Shown here: positions 22,778 to 34,684 of the stretch, piece by piece | Position numbering within the stretch: position 1 is the first letter of the stretch | Layout: the number at the start of each line of letters is the position of its first letter | NCBI GenBank assembly: GCA_964023205.1 | Contig: OZ026837.1 | Location: forward strand, 11,385,479-11,449,478 | Direction: 5' to 3' | DNA from: Lutraria lutraria | Lineage: Eukaryota; Mollusca; Bivalvia; Venerida; Mactridae | Length of the DNA: 64,000 nt | Position numbers and translations under genes: made by a program | The notes under the pieces: model-generated | What the model saw: the letters and a program-made list of their open reading frames with translations, nothing else | The model's database searches: none | What the model was told of the DNA's origin: nothing

Positions 22778-22930
22778 CATATACAAACAAAACAAACAAA
22801 CTCCCACCTACCCATGAGTACTACTTTCTTTCCCCAAACCACCCAGACTCAAAGCCAAGCCAAAACATAGGAACATACAACAAGTGGAGGACATAACACG
22901 GCCTCCGGGAAGTTACTGCCTTGAACGATA
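22778..22930 (-). repeat. A/C-rich dispersed repeat copy
   Basis: CAAACAAACTCCCACCTACC, CCAAACCACCCAGACTC and CACGGCCTCCGGGAAG recall the 8637-9070 tract in composition and order. Copies are diverged and the family is unknown to me. Confidence 0.35.
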
Positions 22931-23040
22931 CGGACCACTGTTTTTTTTCTAGACAAAATGTTTTCGATTCTTTAAAACACAAAAAGCCTCTGTGCCCAAA
23001 GGTTCAGTATTTCTGTCACACAATAAGGGGAAGCTAGAAA

Positions 23041-23255
23041 CCTCTGTGGTCGAGTGGTAGCCACTGCCGCTCATCTCTGTGAGATCGAATTCAAGCCGTT
23101 ATCTAATTGCATATTGGAGGAAGCTGTCCAGCTAGCTTAGGACAGTCGGAGGTTCTACAAGTTGTACGTCAGGGGTTTCCCACCACTTTTAAGACTAGGA
23201 GGTCGTCAAATGACTGTAGACGTAAGTACGATGTTAATAATAGGGAGAAAAAATC
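23041..23255 (+). repeat. tRNA-derived SINE
   Basis: The head CCTCTGTGGTCGAGTGGTAG resembles a tRNA 5' half with an A box; a degraded B box (GATCGAATTC) follows. The body GGAGGAAGCTGTCCAGCTAG, CTTAGGACAGTCGGAGGTTC and AGGGGTTTCCCACCACTTTT, then GGTCGTCAAATGACTGTAGA and a GTACGATGTTAA tail, is the common bivalve SINE order. The plus-strand frame at 23107-23292 is its shadow. Confidence 0.78.
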
Positions 23256-23514
23256 GGGGGAAGCCAATGTTATAGGACGACCATGTCGATGACATGTGTT
23301 GACATAAGCTTGTCATCTAATGTCAAAGCAGTTTCAAACCATGCGTATATTTGGAGCATATCTGTGCAACAGATATAATATCGTTTTCAAATAGACGAGG
23401 AATGTTTAATCATTTTAATGGAATGTTTTAGAGCCATTCACACGCCTGGTGGGAACACAAATGGCAAGTTGTGGAGTTTTACAAGTATCATCCTATTATT
23501 CTGTCATCGACTGA
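23256..23514. other. Unassigned DNA
   Basis: No feature recognised. Confidence 0.4.
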
Positions 23515-23672
23515 TAAATAGAAAACACATGGCTGGTGCCAGAGATGGAGACAGTTTATACGGTCAGTGAGAAAGCTCATCTTGGCGAGCTTTAGCAAGC
23601 CAATATTCACTTTCGCAGCGAACCGAATAAACCTGCTCCATCTCCGACACCAACCATGTATTCGATTTATCC
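23515..23672. repeat. Long imperfect inverted repeat (hairpin)
   Basis: The left arm (TAAATAGAAAACACATGGCT, GGTGCCAGAGATGGAGACAG, TTTATACGG...) and the right arm are ~75-bp imperfect complements. The right arm contains CCTGCTCCATCTCCGACACC and AACCATGTATTCGATTTA. There is almost no spacer around 23592. It could be a foldback MITE or the DNA form of an RNA hairpin. Confidence 0.7.
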
Positions 23673-24104
23673 TGCTATTTTAATTAATTTATGTACAATG
23701 ACATTTTTTGCTGAACTCGCATAATTATATTTGACGTAACGTACACTAAATGTCTTCGTTTATGACGTCATACGGACACTTTACAACCTTTATTGAAAAC
23801 AACACATTTAAAGGTTTAATATCTAATACTCAAAATAGCATTAATGCATTTTACATATGACAACAAGTATAAAAATCTATATTTTGGCTTTAACAGAGTA
23901 AATGAATATAATTCTTAAAATGATTACGCATGTTTTGAATAACGTGACGCACTGACTGGAGATAGATAAATTCATCCTGAAGGGCTATCTCCTGCATCTA
24001 ATGAGCGTGTCAGCGGAATAAAACATATTCCTTGTTCACAAACGTATTTGACCTATTGCAATGTGGTGCATATAGACAATTTGTCAAGGAGGTAAAACGT
24101 TACA
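23673..24104. other. Unassigned DNA
   Basis: No feature recognised. TGACGTAACG and TGACGTCA near 23732 and 23764 are CRE-like words without supporting context. Confidence 0.35.
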
Positions 24105-24220
24105 CCTACAGCCATTGTCTGTTGGAGAGTTTTCAAGCTTTATCTATGGAGGAATACCCCATGACCCTGGGTGTAACCTTCGATGTTACGCAATTTAGCT
24201 GGACCGCTTCCTACGCATGC
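24105..24220 (-). repeat. SINE body fragment
   Basis: GGAGGAATACCCCATGACCC, TGGGTGTAACCTTCGATGTT and AGCTGGACCGCTTCC align in order with the minus-strand SINE at 25940-26105 (GGAGGAAGATCC..., CCTGGGTTGAAC..., GCTGAACAGCTTCC). The head is not visible. The plus-strand open frame at 24032-24337 crosses it and is not a gene. Confidence 0.6.
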
Positions 24221-25939
24221 AGACAAGCATCGCTTACTGATATGCGATCGAATATATACTTACTCTATATATATATATCACTAAGCTGGTGCGTAAAGAA
24301 TATACAACTAATAACTGTCGTACAGCTTAACATATGACAAAACTATTATTGGTGCTCAGTTAACTTTGAAAAGTACAGTGTATGTGTAGGTTTCTTAATG
24401 TGGAATATTTAGCTATTTAGTTATCAACTTCGTTCGCATTTGCTTAATCTAATGAAGGAAATCTAGGGAGAATAAGTTCAGTTTGATGGAGTCTTTTACG
24501 CTGTAGGATAAATATAAAGCTAATCTATGGACAATTTTATCCCTAAGGATACATAACTAACGAATGTTTATTGTACGGACAAGTAAGGAAATTACCACAG
24601 TCATGTCTTAAATACTACATTTACATACCTTGACTTTCGATCATTAATTCTAACATTTGCAAATTCGACGAATATGCTTATTATATGCCTATAATTTTCC
24701 CTTTCAATAGTGATTTCTTACGTGGTGTGAATGGAAAAAGAAACGTTAGTATAGATTAAAAAAGGATTCCTGAAAAAAGAAAACATATACAAAAATTCAA
24801 CCATCCCCAAAATACCGCAAGTCCTAAAAAACACAAACTAAAAAATAACAAACACATGAAAACACACAAATATCCACGAGTGAAACGCATACATACTTTT
24901 CATTGGGTCAATATAGTCTATAACTAGAAATTCATGGTCTGTTAAGAATTCACTTTTGTATGTCTTCGATTTCATCAATGCAATATTTAAACAGTTCATG
25001 TTTTTGTGTAGGCCGCCAAGTTTAGTTTAATATACCAATTTAATTATACATAAAATATTTTTCTCGGAATTGGACCGTCTATAATGATCATTACATCGTG
25101 AAATAAGTTCAGTTAAAATCCCATTAAAAAATTGAGATGAAGCAGAAGGTAGCCAATCACTAATGATTCAGTTAAATTAATTGTGTTATTCATTCCGGAG
25201 TATGGAAACAGTATACTTAAATTTCGAATGTGCTTCATCTTACAATTTAACCGGAAACAACTTGTGAACTATATCAGATCATTTTCGCTGGATTGTGATA
25301 ATGTCGCACAGACAGGGTTTTCAGGTTACCTTTTCGGCGCAGCTGTATTAAAATAGATGTTGACCTACATTTGCAACCAATAAAATTGTCAGATACAAAA
25401 TCTTCAGCTGAAGTAGGAGTTTTCTCATTGGTTAAAGGCTGTTTTATTACAATTTTTTGGACAGAAACCATTATTTTTTGTTTTACTGCCTCTGAAAATA
25501 ATGCAAAATTAAAAGCCAAAATAAAAACATTGATACAACATCACATTAAATATCAAAACATTTAAACCATGAATATTACACAAAGTGGATTCATGTAGAA
25601 CAGTAAATAAGATAAATATATGATAATATATAATCTAATTCAAGGAAAAAAGTGGGTAACTTTTATCATTAATTCAAGATTTTTTGTTTATAGCCTTAAC
25701 TGTAAGTATGCGGAGAAGGTCACATATAGTTCAATCTTAGGTCAGCAATGTTATTGTATACACGGATAATTGTAAACCATTTTATCTCGTTCTGTAGTCT
25801 TTATACACTAAACACTTTCTTTTAGTTTCCAGCCTGTTTGAATACATGAGATAATCAGCTGTGTTAGTTTTCTAAGTCCTAATTTTCTACTGTTTACATG
25901 CCGATTATCTTTTTTAAAAGATATTTCTTGTTTCATATC
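24221..25939. other. Unassigned AT-rich DNA
   Basis: No supportable gene. 24776-24890 is A/C-rich and may be a weak copy of the repeat at 8637-9070. Confidence 0.45.
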
Positions 25940-26105
25940 AAGCGTTGGAGGAAGATCCTACGCATTATCCTGGGTTGAACAATGAATCTTTCTAAAGCTT
26001 GCTGAACAGCTTCCGCTCATGAGAAATGCGTCTTGTGCCGGGTGTGATTCGAACTCAAGCAGTGATAGGTAAGGGACTAATCAGAGACGGAAACCGCTAA
26101 GCATT
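25940..26105 (-). repeat. tRNA-derived SINE
   Basis: Read on the minus strand: CCGTCTCTGATTAGTCCCTT (head with A-box remnant), the B box GAGTTCGAATCACACC, then GAGCGGAAGCTGTTCAGC and CTTTAGAAAGATTCATTGTT and GGATCTTCCTCC. The order matches the SINE at 23041. The tail is eroded. Confidence 0.72.
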
Positions 26106-27300
26106 TTCATTTGGAAAAAAACTAAAAAATCTTAGCTGTCATGGATTAAATGTTAGTCATCGTTCACGCAGAACTTTCTCCCAACACAATATCAGTAAAT
26201 GACAGCAGACCGAGTATTGCATTATACAGTATGCAGTATGACAATACAATGACATAATCGGGTTTTTGAAACATCAATCATTCGCAATGCAAATGGAAAG
26301 CACAAAAAGCATTATTGTTGTAACAAAACAGGAACGCCATACGCAAATAGTCCTCATTAAAGGCAAATACAAGATGGACATTAATCAACCATTACGACAT
26401 TCAATATCGCATCTACAACGAAAACTTTTGGAAAACACAAACCTACTTACTCGACTATCCGACCATCCACCCACCCTCCCCCCTTAAAACCCACAAAATC
26501 ACAGTTCACAAGGCAATTAGCTATGACTGAGCCTAAGTCATGTTATAGATCATTGCATATACTTGAGTTATATCTCCCCGGATAACTAAAGATCGCAAAA
26601 CATTTAAGCAAGACACACTGGACCAGCATACAGAATGTAGATAATATAATTTCATTCTTTGCATAATCTTGCCATTTGTCTGAATGTGTTTTTAGATTTG
26701 ATTGATGAGTTTCTATGAGACAGAAATTAGTCATGAACGAAGATTGGCCATTTATGTCAAAATATGATCCTCCGGGAGATAAAATGATTGGAAAATTAGC
26801 ATAGGATTACCGCTACATTAAGCTTCCAATTACAAATATACGTTTGGACAAGGGTCAAAAGGATCATTTGTTATTTTGATAGTAAGTAATCCGGCGTTTG
26901 GAGCATTCTCCCAACAGAGGGTATGATATTGTATTTAGTTTGACATGAACGTGGAATGACAGGAGTCTCTGGAGGCTAGTGTTTCAACACTGGTAGTATA
27001 CATCTTATTTATCTTGGCCGTTCAATAGCATAATTCGTATTCATTTGTATTCGACTTATTGGCAATTCATTGTATGTTTAGCATGTTAACACAACTATTT
27101 GAAAAACGTTTATTATATTAGCATTAATTACCGTAAAAATACGTGTCCTGAATACCGTTTGATCCACATTTGGCTCGGGTAACGTACGGTATTCAATCAT
27201 CGATTTACCTTGCGGTTTTTGAGACATCGCTGGTGGCCACGGTCTATGTAGTATACGTTCACATGGCATGGAAGAATCTTATGGTTGTTTGTGCAGGCTC
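26106..27300. other. Unassigned AT-rich DNA
   Basis: No gene or repeat family identified. Confidence 0.45.
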
Positions 27301-27892
27301 TCTAGGATAGGCCGGCAAAAAACACACGGACGCCGCCTTGAGATCATACTAGTATACGGAAAGCGTGCAATTTCAGTGCAGTTCCCGTACAGCCTCAGCA
27401 AGCTTCCTTAAGGAAATAGCACGATGTCAGTACGGCTTCTGTGTTGATGCTGAGCCGAGAAGAAACAGTTACGGCGCAGTCAGGGATTCTATCACATCGT
27501 CCCTCCCTGTGCCTCTAAAGAAACTGCTGCTCATCAAGGACACAATGGTTTCAACTGTGCATGTCGCTCTGAGACTTAATTGTATTCTTTAAAGGAGAGT
27601 CGAATAGTGAAAACATGTTGAAGATGGCTAATATATACATAATGTTTAGCATTTCTCGAGACGGCTGCACGGCAATAGCGCGGGCGCTGTGCGACTGCCG
27701 AGTGATAGTTGCTCAATATCACGGGGACTGGACGGATAGCACGGGATATCCTTGTCGAGTAAAGGTTCTAGAGTCTACAATCTTCGTAGAACTACGTTAA
27801 TTTTGGGCACATTGTCCACGGACAATATAACGTTTACTACATGATATGTTATGTGCGCGGTCTTCTCACGGTCACGATCCGGGAATTGAACA
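27301..27892 (+). promoter_or_regulatory. Locally GC-richer block, possible 5' region of a gene
   Basis: The block has more GC and CpG than its surroundings (for example GGCCGG, GCGCGGGCGC, CGGACGCCGCC). Open frames at 27365-27592 and 27615-27800 run through it, but neither shows a recognised domain. Such blocks often mark promoters and first exons in AT-rich invertebrate genomes, and a signal-peptide-like exon with a splice donor follows directly. No TATA box is obvious. Confidence 0.3.
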
Positions 27893-27947
27893 ATGCTACT
27901 CGTGACATGTCTTCTGGTTACGAGCTTATTTTCATTTCTATCATCTT
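27893..27947 (+). CDS. Candidate first exon encoding a signal peptide
   Basis: ATG at 27893 opens MLLVTCLLVTSLFSFLSS, a hydrophobic leader with no charge, ending at a consensus donor (GTAAGT, 27948-27953). The intron is phase 1, the usual place for a signal-peptide exon of a secreted protein. Two acceptors fit in phase. One, TTTCAG ending 28120, gives a short tail (SFPIRYDADMLID, stop at about 28159). The other, TTTCAG ending 28667, gives ~40 residues with CHWWNEDICHSQKTC and a TAG at 28787. The second would make a small Cys-bearing secreted peptide. Neither is proven; the unspliced frame (to 28081) is an alternative. Confidence 0.3.
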
Positions 27948-29817
27948 GTAAGTTGTTTACATGGTTCCTGCTGGTGTATTCTTGTGCATGCATATTGTTA
28001 AATTCTATAAGACGACAACGTAATTATTGTCATGGTCGTTCGGTTATTCCATTAGATTTGCGATCCAATATTTTTGTTTGAACAGTTTGATGCTTATAAT
28101 GTCTTTAATATTAATGTTTCAGCTTTTCCTATTAGATATGATGCCGATATGTTGATAGATTAGTTGTTAAGAGTGCTCACGTAGTTATAAGACAGAAAAA
28201 TTAGATGAATGACGTACGTCATCAATGATTTGAATTTACACATAATGGTGTGATACAGTATTTATGAACCCCGATGTGACAAGGTCTAAACACGGATTCT
28301 AAAAAATGCCACTTACATGTATAGCCTCCCCCGTACAAAACACGAGTCACACCCGAAATACAAATAAAGAGAAACATCAGCACAACTAAACCATATAAAC
28401 TGTAGGTCATGCGTTTTAAAATCGTATCATCTTTCTTTAAGACGTATAACGAATGCAAAATATTGCGTAGCTAACATTGCAGATACGTAATAAAACAGTA
28501 CATTCGATGACAGTTCTGCGATAAAATACATTTAGTTTATGTAAACTCGCTATGAGTGCTTATAAACGTATAGTGGCTGGTATAAAGCTATGATAATACT
28601 AAGACATTTTGACAGTTCTAAGATAACTTTTATTGCACATGTTTCAGGAACATTTAAATGGTTTCAGTCGTGGGTCCGAATGTAACCGAACAGTACATTC
28701 TAAGCATGTTTTATTTTCCTTACTCTTTAACATGTCATTGGTGGAATGAAGACATTTGTCATTCCCAAAAGACCTGCTCGAGATTCTAGTATGCTTATAC
28801 TAATGAATGATTCACTTGAGATATCGCTTGCCCTTATCTTGAGATATGATCGTTAGGGACTCTAATAAGCTAATTTATGCAGAATAATGACTGTAAAGGT
28901 TAAACTATATGTTATTTTTTATCCTTGTGTATGTAAGACTAAAAGCAAACGAGGCCACGTTCACAAAGCAATCTGCTATGTATAAGACAAACAGATTGAG
29001 ACAACAAAGAATATGTGATTTGTTTAACAAAAAAGTAATGCAGGACTGATTAGTCTCGTTTCATTTCCAAATCATGGTAATCAAATGCTCATCCGTGTCT
29101 TCGTGAGTTTGAACCGTGAACGAGGCACGTGTGACATTTGGTATGTCATTTTTTTGCCGAAAATATTTAATTGATTGAATATTGCTTTGGTAATGAGTTA
29201 TGAAATATTTGTAATTTTTAACAGTTTAGTGACGATTCGTATGGAAGGTCATTTTGACAGCCCACACTGGCGTAAATAAAGAAAACACGCAATTGTGGCT
29301 TAACAGTCAGAAGACATGCTAAATGTACAAACTGTGAAATTGGAGAGCCTGTGAATAATTAAAGGGAAATTTGAATCACAAACTCATGGCCAATGGAATG
29401 AGTATGAGTGCTTTAAACGTTTGAATCTCTATTCTATAGAGGAGAACAGATGGGTTTCTTTTAGCATTTCTAATAAGCATCTCAAAAATAAAAGGCTGAA
29501 GCCGACGGTCAAAAGCCATATATGGTAAACAAACATTGTCACATAATCGTATATAAATACACTCCATTTTGTTTCTTGTATTAGAGCGAGCATTGAAACT
29601 TCATTTGGCTGAAATATTACATAAATCAATAGTAGCAGTACTTAGATTAAAACCTACCATTGAATACATTTGAAAATGTTTCTTCATCTAAACCTCCTAT
29701 TCACTGGATAATGCAATATTTATCTTGACAATCTGAGAAAAGGTTAATGGTACAAGTTTACAAAAGGGAAGGTTAGGGTATGAGCATATCAATAACAAAA
29801 TATCAAATGTTATTCAT
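27948..29817. other. Putative intron and unassigned DNA
   Basis: It contains the two acceptor candidates named for the 27893 exon. Otherwise it is AT-rich without recognisable genes. Confidence 0.35.
28209..28222. other. Perfect 14-bp palindrome ATGACGTACGTCAT
   Basis: A self-complementary site made of two overlapping CRE/AP-1-like half sites (TGACGT). It could bind a bZIP dimer, but there is no adjacent promoter evidence. Confidence 0.3.
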
Positions 29818-30051
29818 TTGGACATACTTTTAATATATTATATACATATTTCTAAAATATTTTATCAGATTTATCAGATCGTTGGGTGGACTAATGTCGC
29901 GAAAGAGATTTATTCGTACAGCTGGATAAAAAGTAAACCAGGTTTATTAATTGATTACTTTATACGTGGGAATGTGCGCAAACAGATACTCGATGTATTA
30001 AATTTGCAATCTTCCTTAGACAAGAGAGTACTTGTGGCCAAATCCAATTAG
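29818..30051 (+). other. Unassigned open frame, possible 3' terminal exon
   Basis: Seventy-odd codons end at 30051. The right half (WIKSKPGLLIDYFIRGNVRK and QILDVLNLQSSLDKRVL) reads more like protein than the neighbouring DNA, and TTTATCAG acceptor-like sequences lie near 29866-29878. The motif could mimic a receptor helix-8 tail, but no transmembrane exon precedes it. I cannot name it. Confidence 0.2.
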
Positions 30052-31489
30052 AATCTCGCGCATTTTATGGTTCGCTATAAATTAACACATATAATCTCCA
30101 ACAGCCATCGAAATAATAACAATGAAGATACAACAAAAACAGTATGGAACAGATCAACGATTTCAATATCAAAGGCAATCATTATCTGAAAATATGATTG
30201 CTTGGAACGTATTGTTCTCCTGTATTTTTTCATAAATATTTAGCATGACATTGTATGGTCGTATTTCTTATGCATTATCTGAAATAGAAATGTAAAACAT
30301 TGATTTTCCCCAAAACACCATATGCAAGAAAGCTACCTCAAATCACCAGGCTGAGCTATTTTGTTAGTCTAAGAGATAAGTACGACAAAAGACTCTACAC
30401 AAGCACAATTTGTCAGCACAGCCCACACTTACCTCTATAATATATATATGAATATAAAACTCTATATCTCCAATATAAGGCTCACACAATATTGGTGCCT
30501 GCATCTTATAGATCTTGGTTTACCCCCATTGTGTCAAATGCTTTTGTCAAATACCTTTCTTTATAATTATATTTCCATTTCACATCGTCAATAAAGTAAA
30601 CTTATTTTTGGCAGTTCTGAGGTAAAATCGTTATGTTGCTTGATGTATGTAATTTAATAAGAGTGAAATTGTTGTATTGAAGAAAAGCGTAGACATTTTA
30701 TGGTGACATTCTCTGAAATGAAGATTATCCTTAAACCTATAAAATACAAGCTCGTCGCATTTACCTCCTGACTGTTTGAACTTTAGTTGAGAACTTACAT
30801 TGTTAGTTTTCATGAGTGAAACTGTATTCCAAAGTGTGTCAGTTTTAAAGCTAATAATTATAATCTCTGCGGTAAAGAATACTAACCTGTAGAGTTATGT
30901 AAATGGTTACATGATGGAATGTGTCCAGAATATCTTAATATATCAAAATGAGTTTTCGTTGTTCAATTTAAACAAAAATGCTGATTACTGAATCAATCAT
31001 TTAACCAGGAACGATCCATACAATATAACTAGCAACCGAACAAACTTGCGATTAGAGAACGAGAATTTGTGGCTTATTTACAATCGCTTCAACTTGTTCA
31101 GCTTCTCTCAATTGAAAATGAATATAGTTCATATAAGTGGTACCCTTTCTCTTTGACAATTTCAATAATGCAATTCAACTCCATAAATGAAGTTTATATC
31201 AATTCGGATATTTTAGTTTTATTTAAGACATTGTTTAAATGTTTATTTGCAGCCCTGTCCATGTTGCTTTGAAGTCCGAACCTCCATAATTCCTCGTTTT
31301 ATTTATTTACCCAAGCACATTTATAATTATATAAGTATTTTACTTACTTATCTGTCTAGCAAATACGGCGTGATGGATTTGATCTTCAATTTACTTTCAT
31401 TTCTACCAACCAAATTGTCAAATTATTTTTCACAGTTCTGAATACATGCCGTGATTAAGAGTGATTGCATATTTTTCACCGGGATAACA
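30052..31489. other. Unassigned AT-rich DNA
   Basis: Nothing recognised. Confidence 0.45.
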
Positions 31490-31705
31490 GTCTCTCTTAC
31501 AGTCAGAATCATTTGGAGACTTTCCAGCTTTAACAATGAACAAATACCCCTGATGCATGCCTGGGCAGAACCATTGACCTTCCGTTAATTAGCTGGTCAT
31601 ATTCCTCATAATGTGAAATTGGTCTTGTTTCGGATGGGATTCAAACATGCAATCGAGAGGAGATTAATTACTCTGAGACAATGAACACTCGTCCAATGAC
31701 ATCCT
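31490..31705 (-). repeat. tRNA-derived SINE
   Basis: On the minus strand: GTCATTGGACGAGTGTTCAT (head), the B box GTTTGAATCCC, then AACGGAAGGTCAATGGTTCT, GCCCAGGCATGCATCAGGGG and AAAGCTGGAAAGTCTCCAAA. This is the same body order as the SINE at 23041 and is well preserved, so the family was active fairly late. Confidence 0.78.
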
Positions 31706-32986
31706 GGAGTAGTGGCAAGATATTTCCCTAAAATTAAATTATCATAAACTACTTTGTCGATGACGTTTCTGTCATTTACATTAACAATAAGTCATTATTC
31801 GACGTTCCCATAATCGAGTCATTTGTTCAACATAATTTTGCCAAAGAAACGATAAAAAAGACCTTGGAGGAATATCATTTTGCCGTCGAACAAATCTGTT
31901 TTTAATGAATGTGGCCTCTAGGAAATTCAAAGATTGCCAGCAGTTTTAATGATGTATAGAACGATCTAGTACACCATTGAGTATATCTTAAAGAAAACGT
32001 TTTTCATCCAAATTAAATCAGCTTTTTATAGGTTTGTGATGCAAATATTTTACATGCGTGTATTTTATATTGCTGGATACACTTAACATTCTTGCCTATG
32101 CCTTCTGAAAGATAAAGACACGAGTATTTTTAATACGTACATGTATACCTTGTAATATTTTAGCAAGCGCTTTAAAATGAAGGGGTCTTAATAATGAATG
32201 TTAAGCTTTTAAAGAATAAATAGAAAATAGTAAAATAAATCCCTCAGCTTAACAGTTTTAATTACCTGAATAAGCAATACATCTTTTCTTAAAGAACACA
32301 TCCACTTAACCGTGTCGATCTTGTTTTATAGCACTCAAAGAAAGTCATTGAACACACGTGGACGTTTACCTTGTGAACCTTAAATCAGATGTATTTCATC
32401 AAACTTACTTTGAATACTCGATTCATTTGTGTTGGCCTGTTGTAACAATTAATTAACTTATAAGGTTTCTTCCATTAATCGAGTTTCACAAGATGTTTCC
32501 AAGACCAACTTAGGGTATGAAGCATACAAGGACCTGTTGGATGAACACGATGAAGAAAACCATGTAATAGTGCAATAAGCTACCTGTAAAAGCTATACGT
32601 GTTAGAGTTATGTATTTTATTTCAGTAACTGGAATGTGACATGCAATAATTATGTTACAGTAAAGAACACAGCCCAAAGTCAGAATAATCCAAATAATAC
32701 CGAATTATTAAGCAGAAACAATATTTTATATATCTATATAATAGTTAACAAGTAGCGTGCAATCATGAAATAGTCTGGAAATAAGACATTTTTTTATGAT
32801 ATGGTACAAACACAAGATTCAGACTTACTTAATTTGATTATATGGTATAGTAATAAGGAACATTTCGGATATTCGAGGTTTTACGGTATATTTGTTCAAG
32901 TGATTAAGACCTTTCAATGATGCGGCTCATTGGACCCACCCCACCGGTCTGGCAATTTTCACGTCAATGTACATAGAAGTATCGTC
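31706..32986. other. Unassigned AT-rich DNA
   Basis: No feature recognised. Confidence 0.45.
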
Positions 32987-33167
32987 CATAGGAGCTCGAA
33001 GTCAGGAATTGTTTTTTTTCGGCAATTTTGCCCTTTTCACATGTAATATTACCCAAACTTTAATAACTCGGTCGTATTTTGTCCACATATTGACTTTTGT
33101 AAATTACTTGAAAACGGGTTGGGTAATCGGAAAAAAGAGAAGGTGTGACATACGCCATGTTATCCGC
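32987..33167 (+). repeat. Locus duplication, copy 1 left block
   Basis: Nearly identical to 36623-36802 (CATAGGAGCTCGAAGTCAGG to CATGTTATCCGC), with a few substitutions and one T indel. Copy 2 then jumps directly into CTG repeats, so it has lost everything equivalent to 33168-35700. Confidence 0.9.
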
Positions 33168-33246
33168 AACAAACGCCAAGAGTGACTCCCCTTGGCGCGG
33201 TCAGTTTTTTACCCCGCTGGTTCTCACAGTAACAACGCGGCGCAAT

Positions 33247-33365
33247 ATTGTACCGGAAACCCCGGCAATTGTAGTCATAGTGCGGTGGGACCTAGAAAAC
33301 GTGCGCAACGGTCAATATTTCTTTTCTGGAGCTGGCATAGGACGTTGAGCTTATTTGTATACATG
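33247..33365 (+). repeat. Exon-like unit 1 ending at a splice donor
   Basis: The block GGAAACCCCGGCAATTGTAG ... TTTCTTTTCTGGAGCTGGCA ... CTTATTTGTATACATG is followed by GTAAGA at 33366. A diverged copy with the same donor is at 33847-33961. No long frame is open, so if transcribed it is more likely a non-coding exon. A short hairpin (CGCCAAG...CTTGGCG, 33174-33197) lies just upstream. Confidence 0.55.
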
Positions 33366-33529
33366 GTAAGATTTCACAGCTATTTCATAACATTTTTTCA
33401 TGCATACTAAAACACAACATTTGAAAACGTTGTGATAGAGTTTACTGACATGCTTCACAAGCTATCTAAGTCCATTTTCGTGTATACAATGACTCGTTAA
33501 AAACTCGTTAATAAACATGTTTCTAGGCT

Positions 33530-33660
33530 GTAAACATAGTAAATGGTCAAATATATATAGACCCTAAACAAGTCAGTATTATTTTAATCTGTACATGTTT
33601 GCTATGTGATATGAATGGAGTAAAAGTTTTATTCTATTCATTCATATTATCTCAGGCAAT
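33530..33660 (+). repeat. Downstream part of duplicated unit 1
   Basis: GTAAATGGTC...TATAGACCCTAAACAAGTCAG...GATATGAATGGAGTAAAAG matches 33975-34100 in order. Together with the exon-like units this shows a local duplication of several hundred bases. Confidence 0.7.
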
Positions 33661-33846
33661 TATTTAATTACTTTTTATAACGTGCATGAATATTGTCTGA
33701 TGTGATCCATGTAATCATAGTACAGCATGTAGAGTTTGTGACTTCTTATACAGATGATTATTGTACATGTATGACATGCATTTATGTTCTGAATACATTC
33801 TGTCTTATTGTTTTCTGTCTTTTATAGGTTTTTTAAGTATTGCACT

Positions 33847-33961
33847 GGAAAACAGGCAATTGTAAACAAAGTTCGGTTGGACATTGAAAAAGTGCGCAGC
33901 CAATATAATTTCTTTTCTGGAGCTTGTTTAGAAAGTTAATCTTATTTGTATAAATGGTAAG
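33847..33961 (+). repeat. Exon-like unit 2 ending at a splice donor
   Basis: GGAAAACAGGCAATTGTAAA ... AATTTCTTTTCTGGAGCTTG ... CTTATTTGTATAAATG, then GTAAGA. It is preceded by a pyrimidine tract and acceptor (TGTCTTTTATAG, ending 33828). It is a diverged copy of 33247-33365. Confidence 0.55.
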
Positions 33962-34029
33962 AATTGACAGAAGTAAATTGTCCAATGTGTATAGACCATA
34001 AACAAGTCAGTTAATTTGAATATGCATAT

Positions 34030-34560
34030 GTTTACTGTATGATATGAATTGAGTAGATGCTTTATACACATTGTTTATATACAAAATATGCATTAATTTC
34101 GTAATACAGTGAGATATAAATGAAGTAAAAGTTGTATATTCATTATTTATATACAAAAATATACATTAATCTTATACTAGTCTACTGAGTGATATGAATA
34201 AAGTAAAAAATGAAGTAGTATAAATTAATAAATATTTTTCTTATATTGATAATGCGTATAAAACTTTTACTTTATTCATATCACTCAGTAGACTAGTATA
34301 AGATTAATGTATATTTTGTATATAAATAATGAATATAAAACTTTTACTTTATTCATATCACTCAGTAGACTAGTATAAGATTAATGTATATTTTGTATAT
34401 AAATAATGAATATAAAACTTTTACTTTATTCATATCACTCAGTAGACTAGTATAAGATTAATGTATATTTTTGTATATAAATAATGAATATAAAACTTTT
34501 ACTTAATTCATATCACTCAGTAGACTAGTATAAGATTAATGTATATTTTTGTATATATTT
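34030..34560. repeat. AT-rich inverted plus tandem 78-bp repeat
   Basis: Forward-oriented copies (GATATGAAT.AAGTAAAAG, TATACATTAATCTTATACTA) lie at about 34030-34225. Four copies in reverse orientation at 34258-34560 start ACTTTTACTTTATTCATATC at a regular 78-bp spacing. The whole can fold into a large hairpin. The last copy fuses into the next minisatellite through TATATATTTCTTATG, which resembles that array's core GGATATTTCTTATG. Confidence 0.85.
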
Positions 34561-34653
34561 CTTATGCTGCTGCTGATGATGACGATGTTTGTAGGATATT
34601 TCTTATGCTGCTGATGATGATGATGATGATGACGTTTGTAGGATATTTCTTAT

Positions 34654-34684
<31 letters not shown>

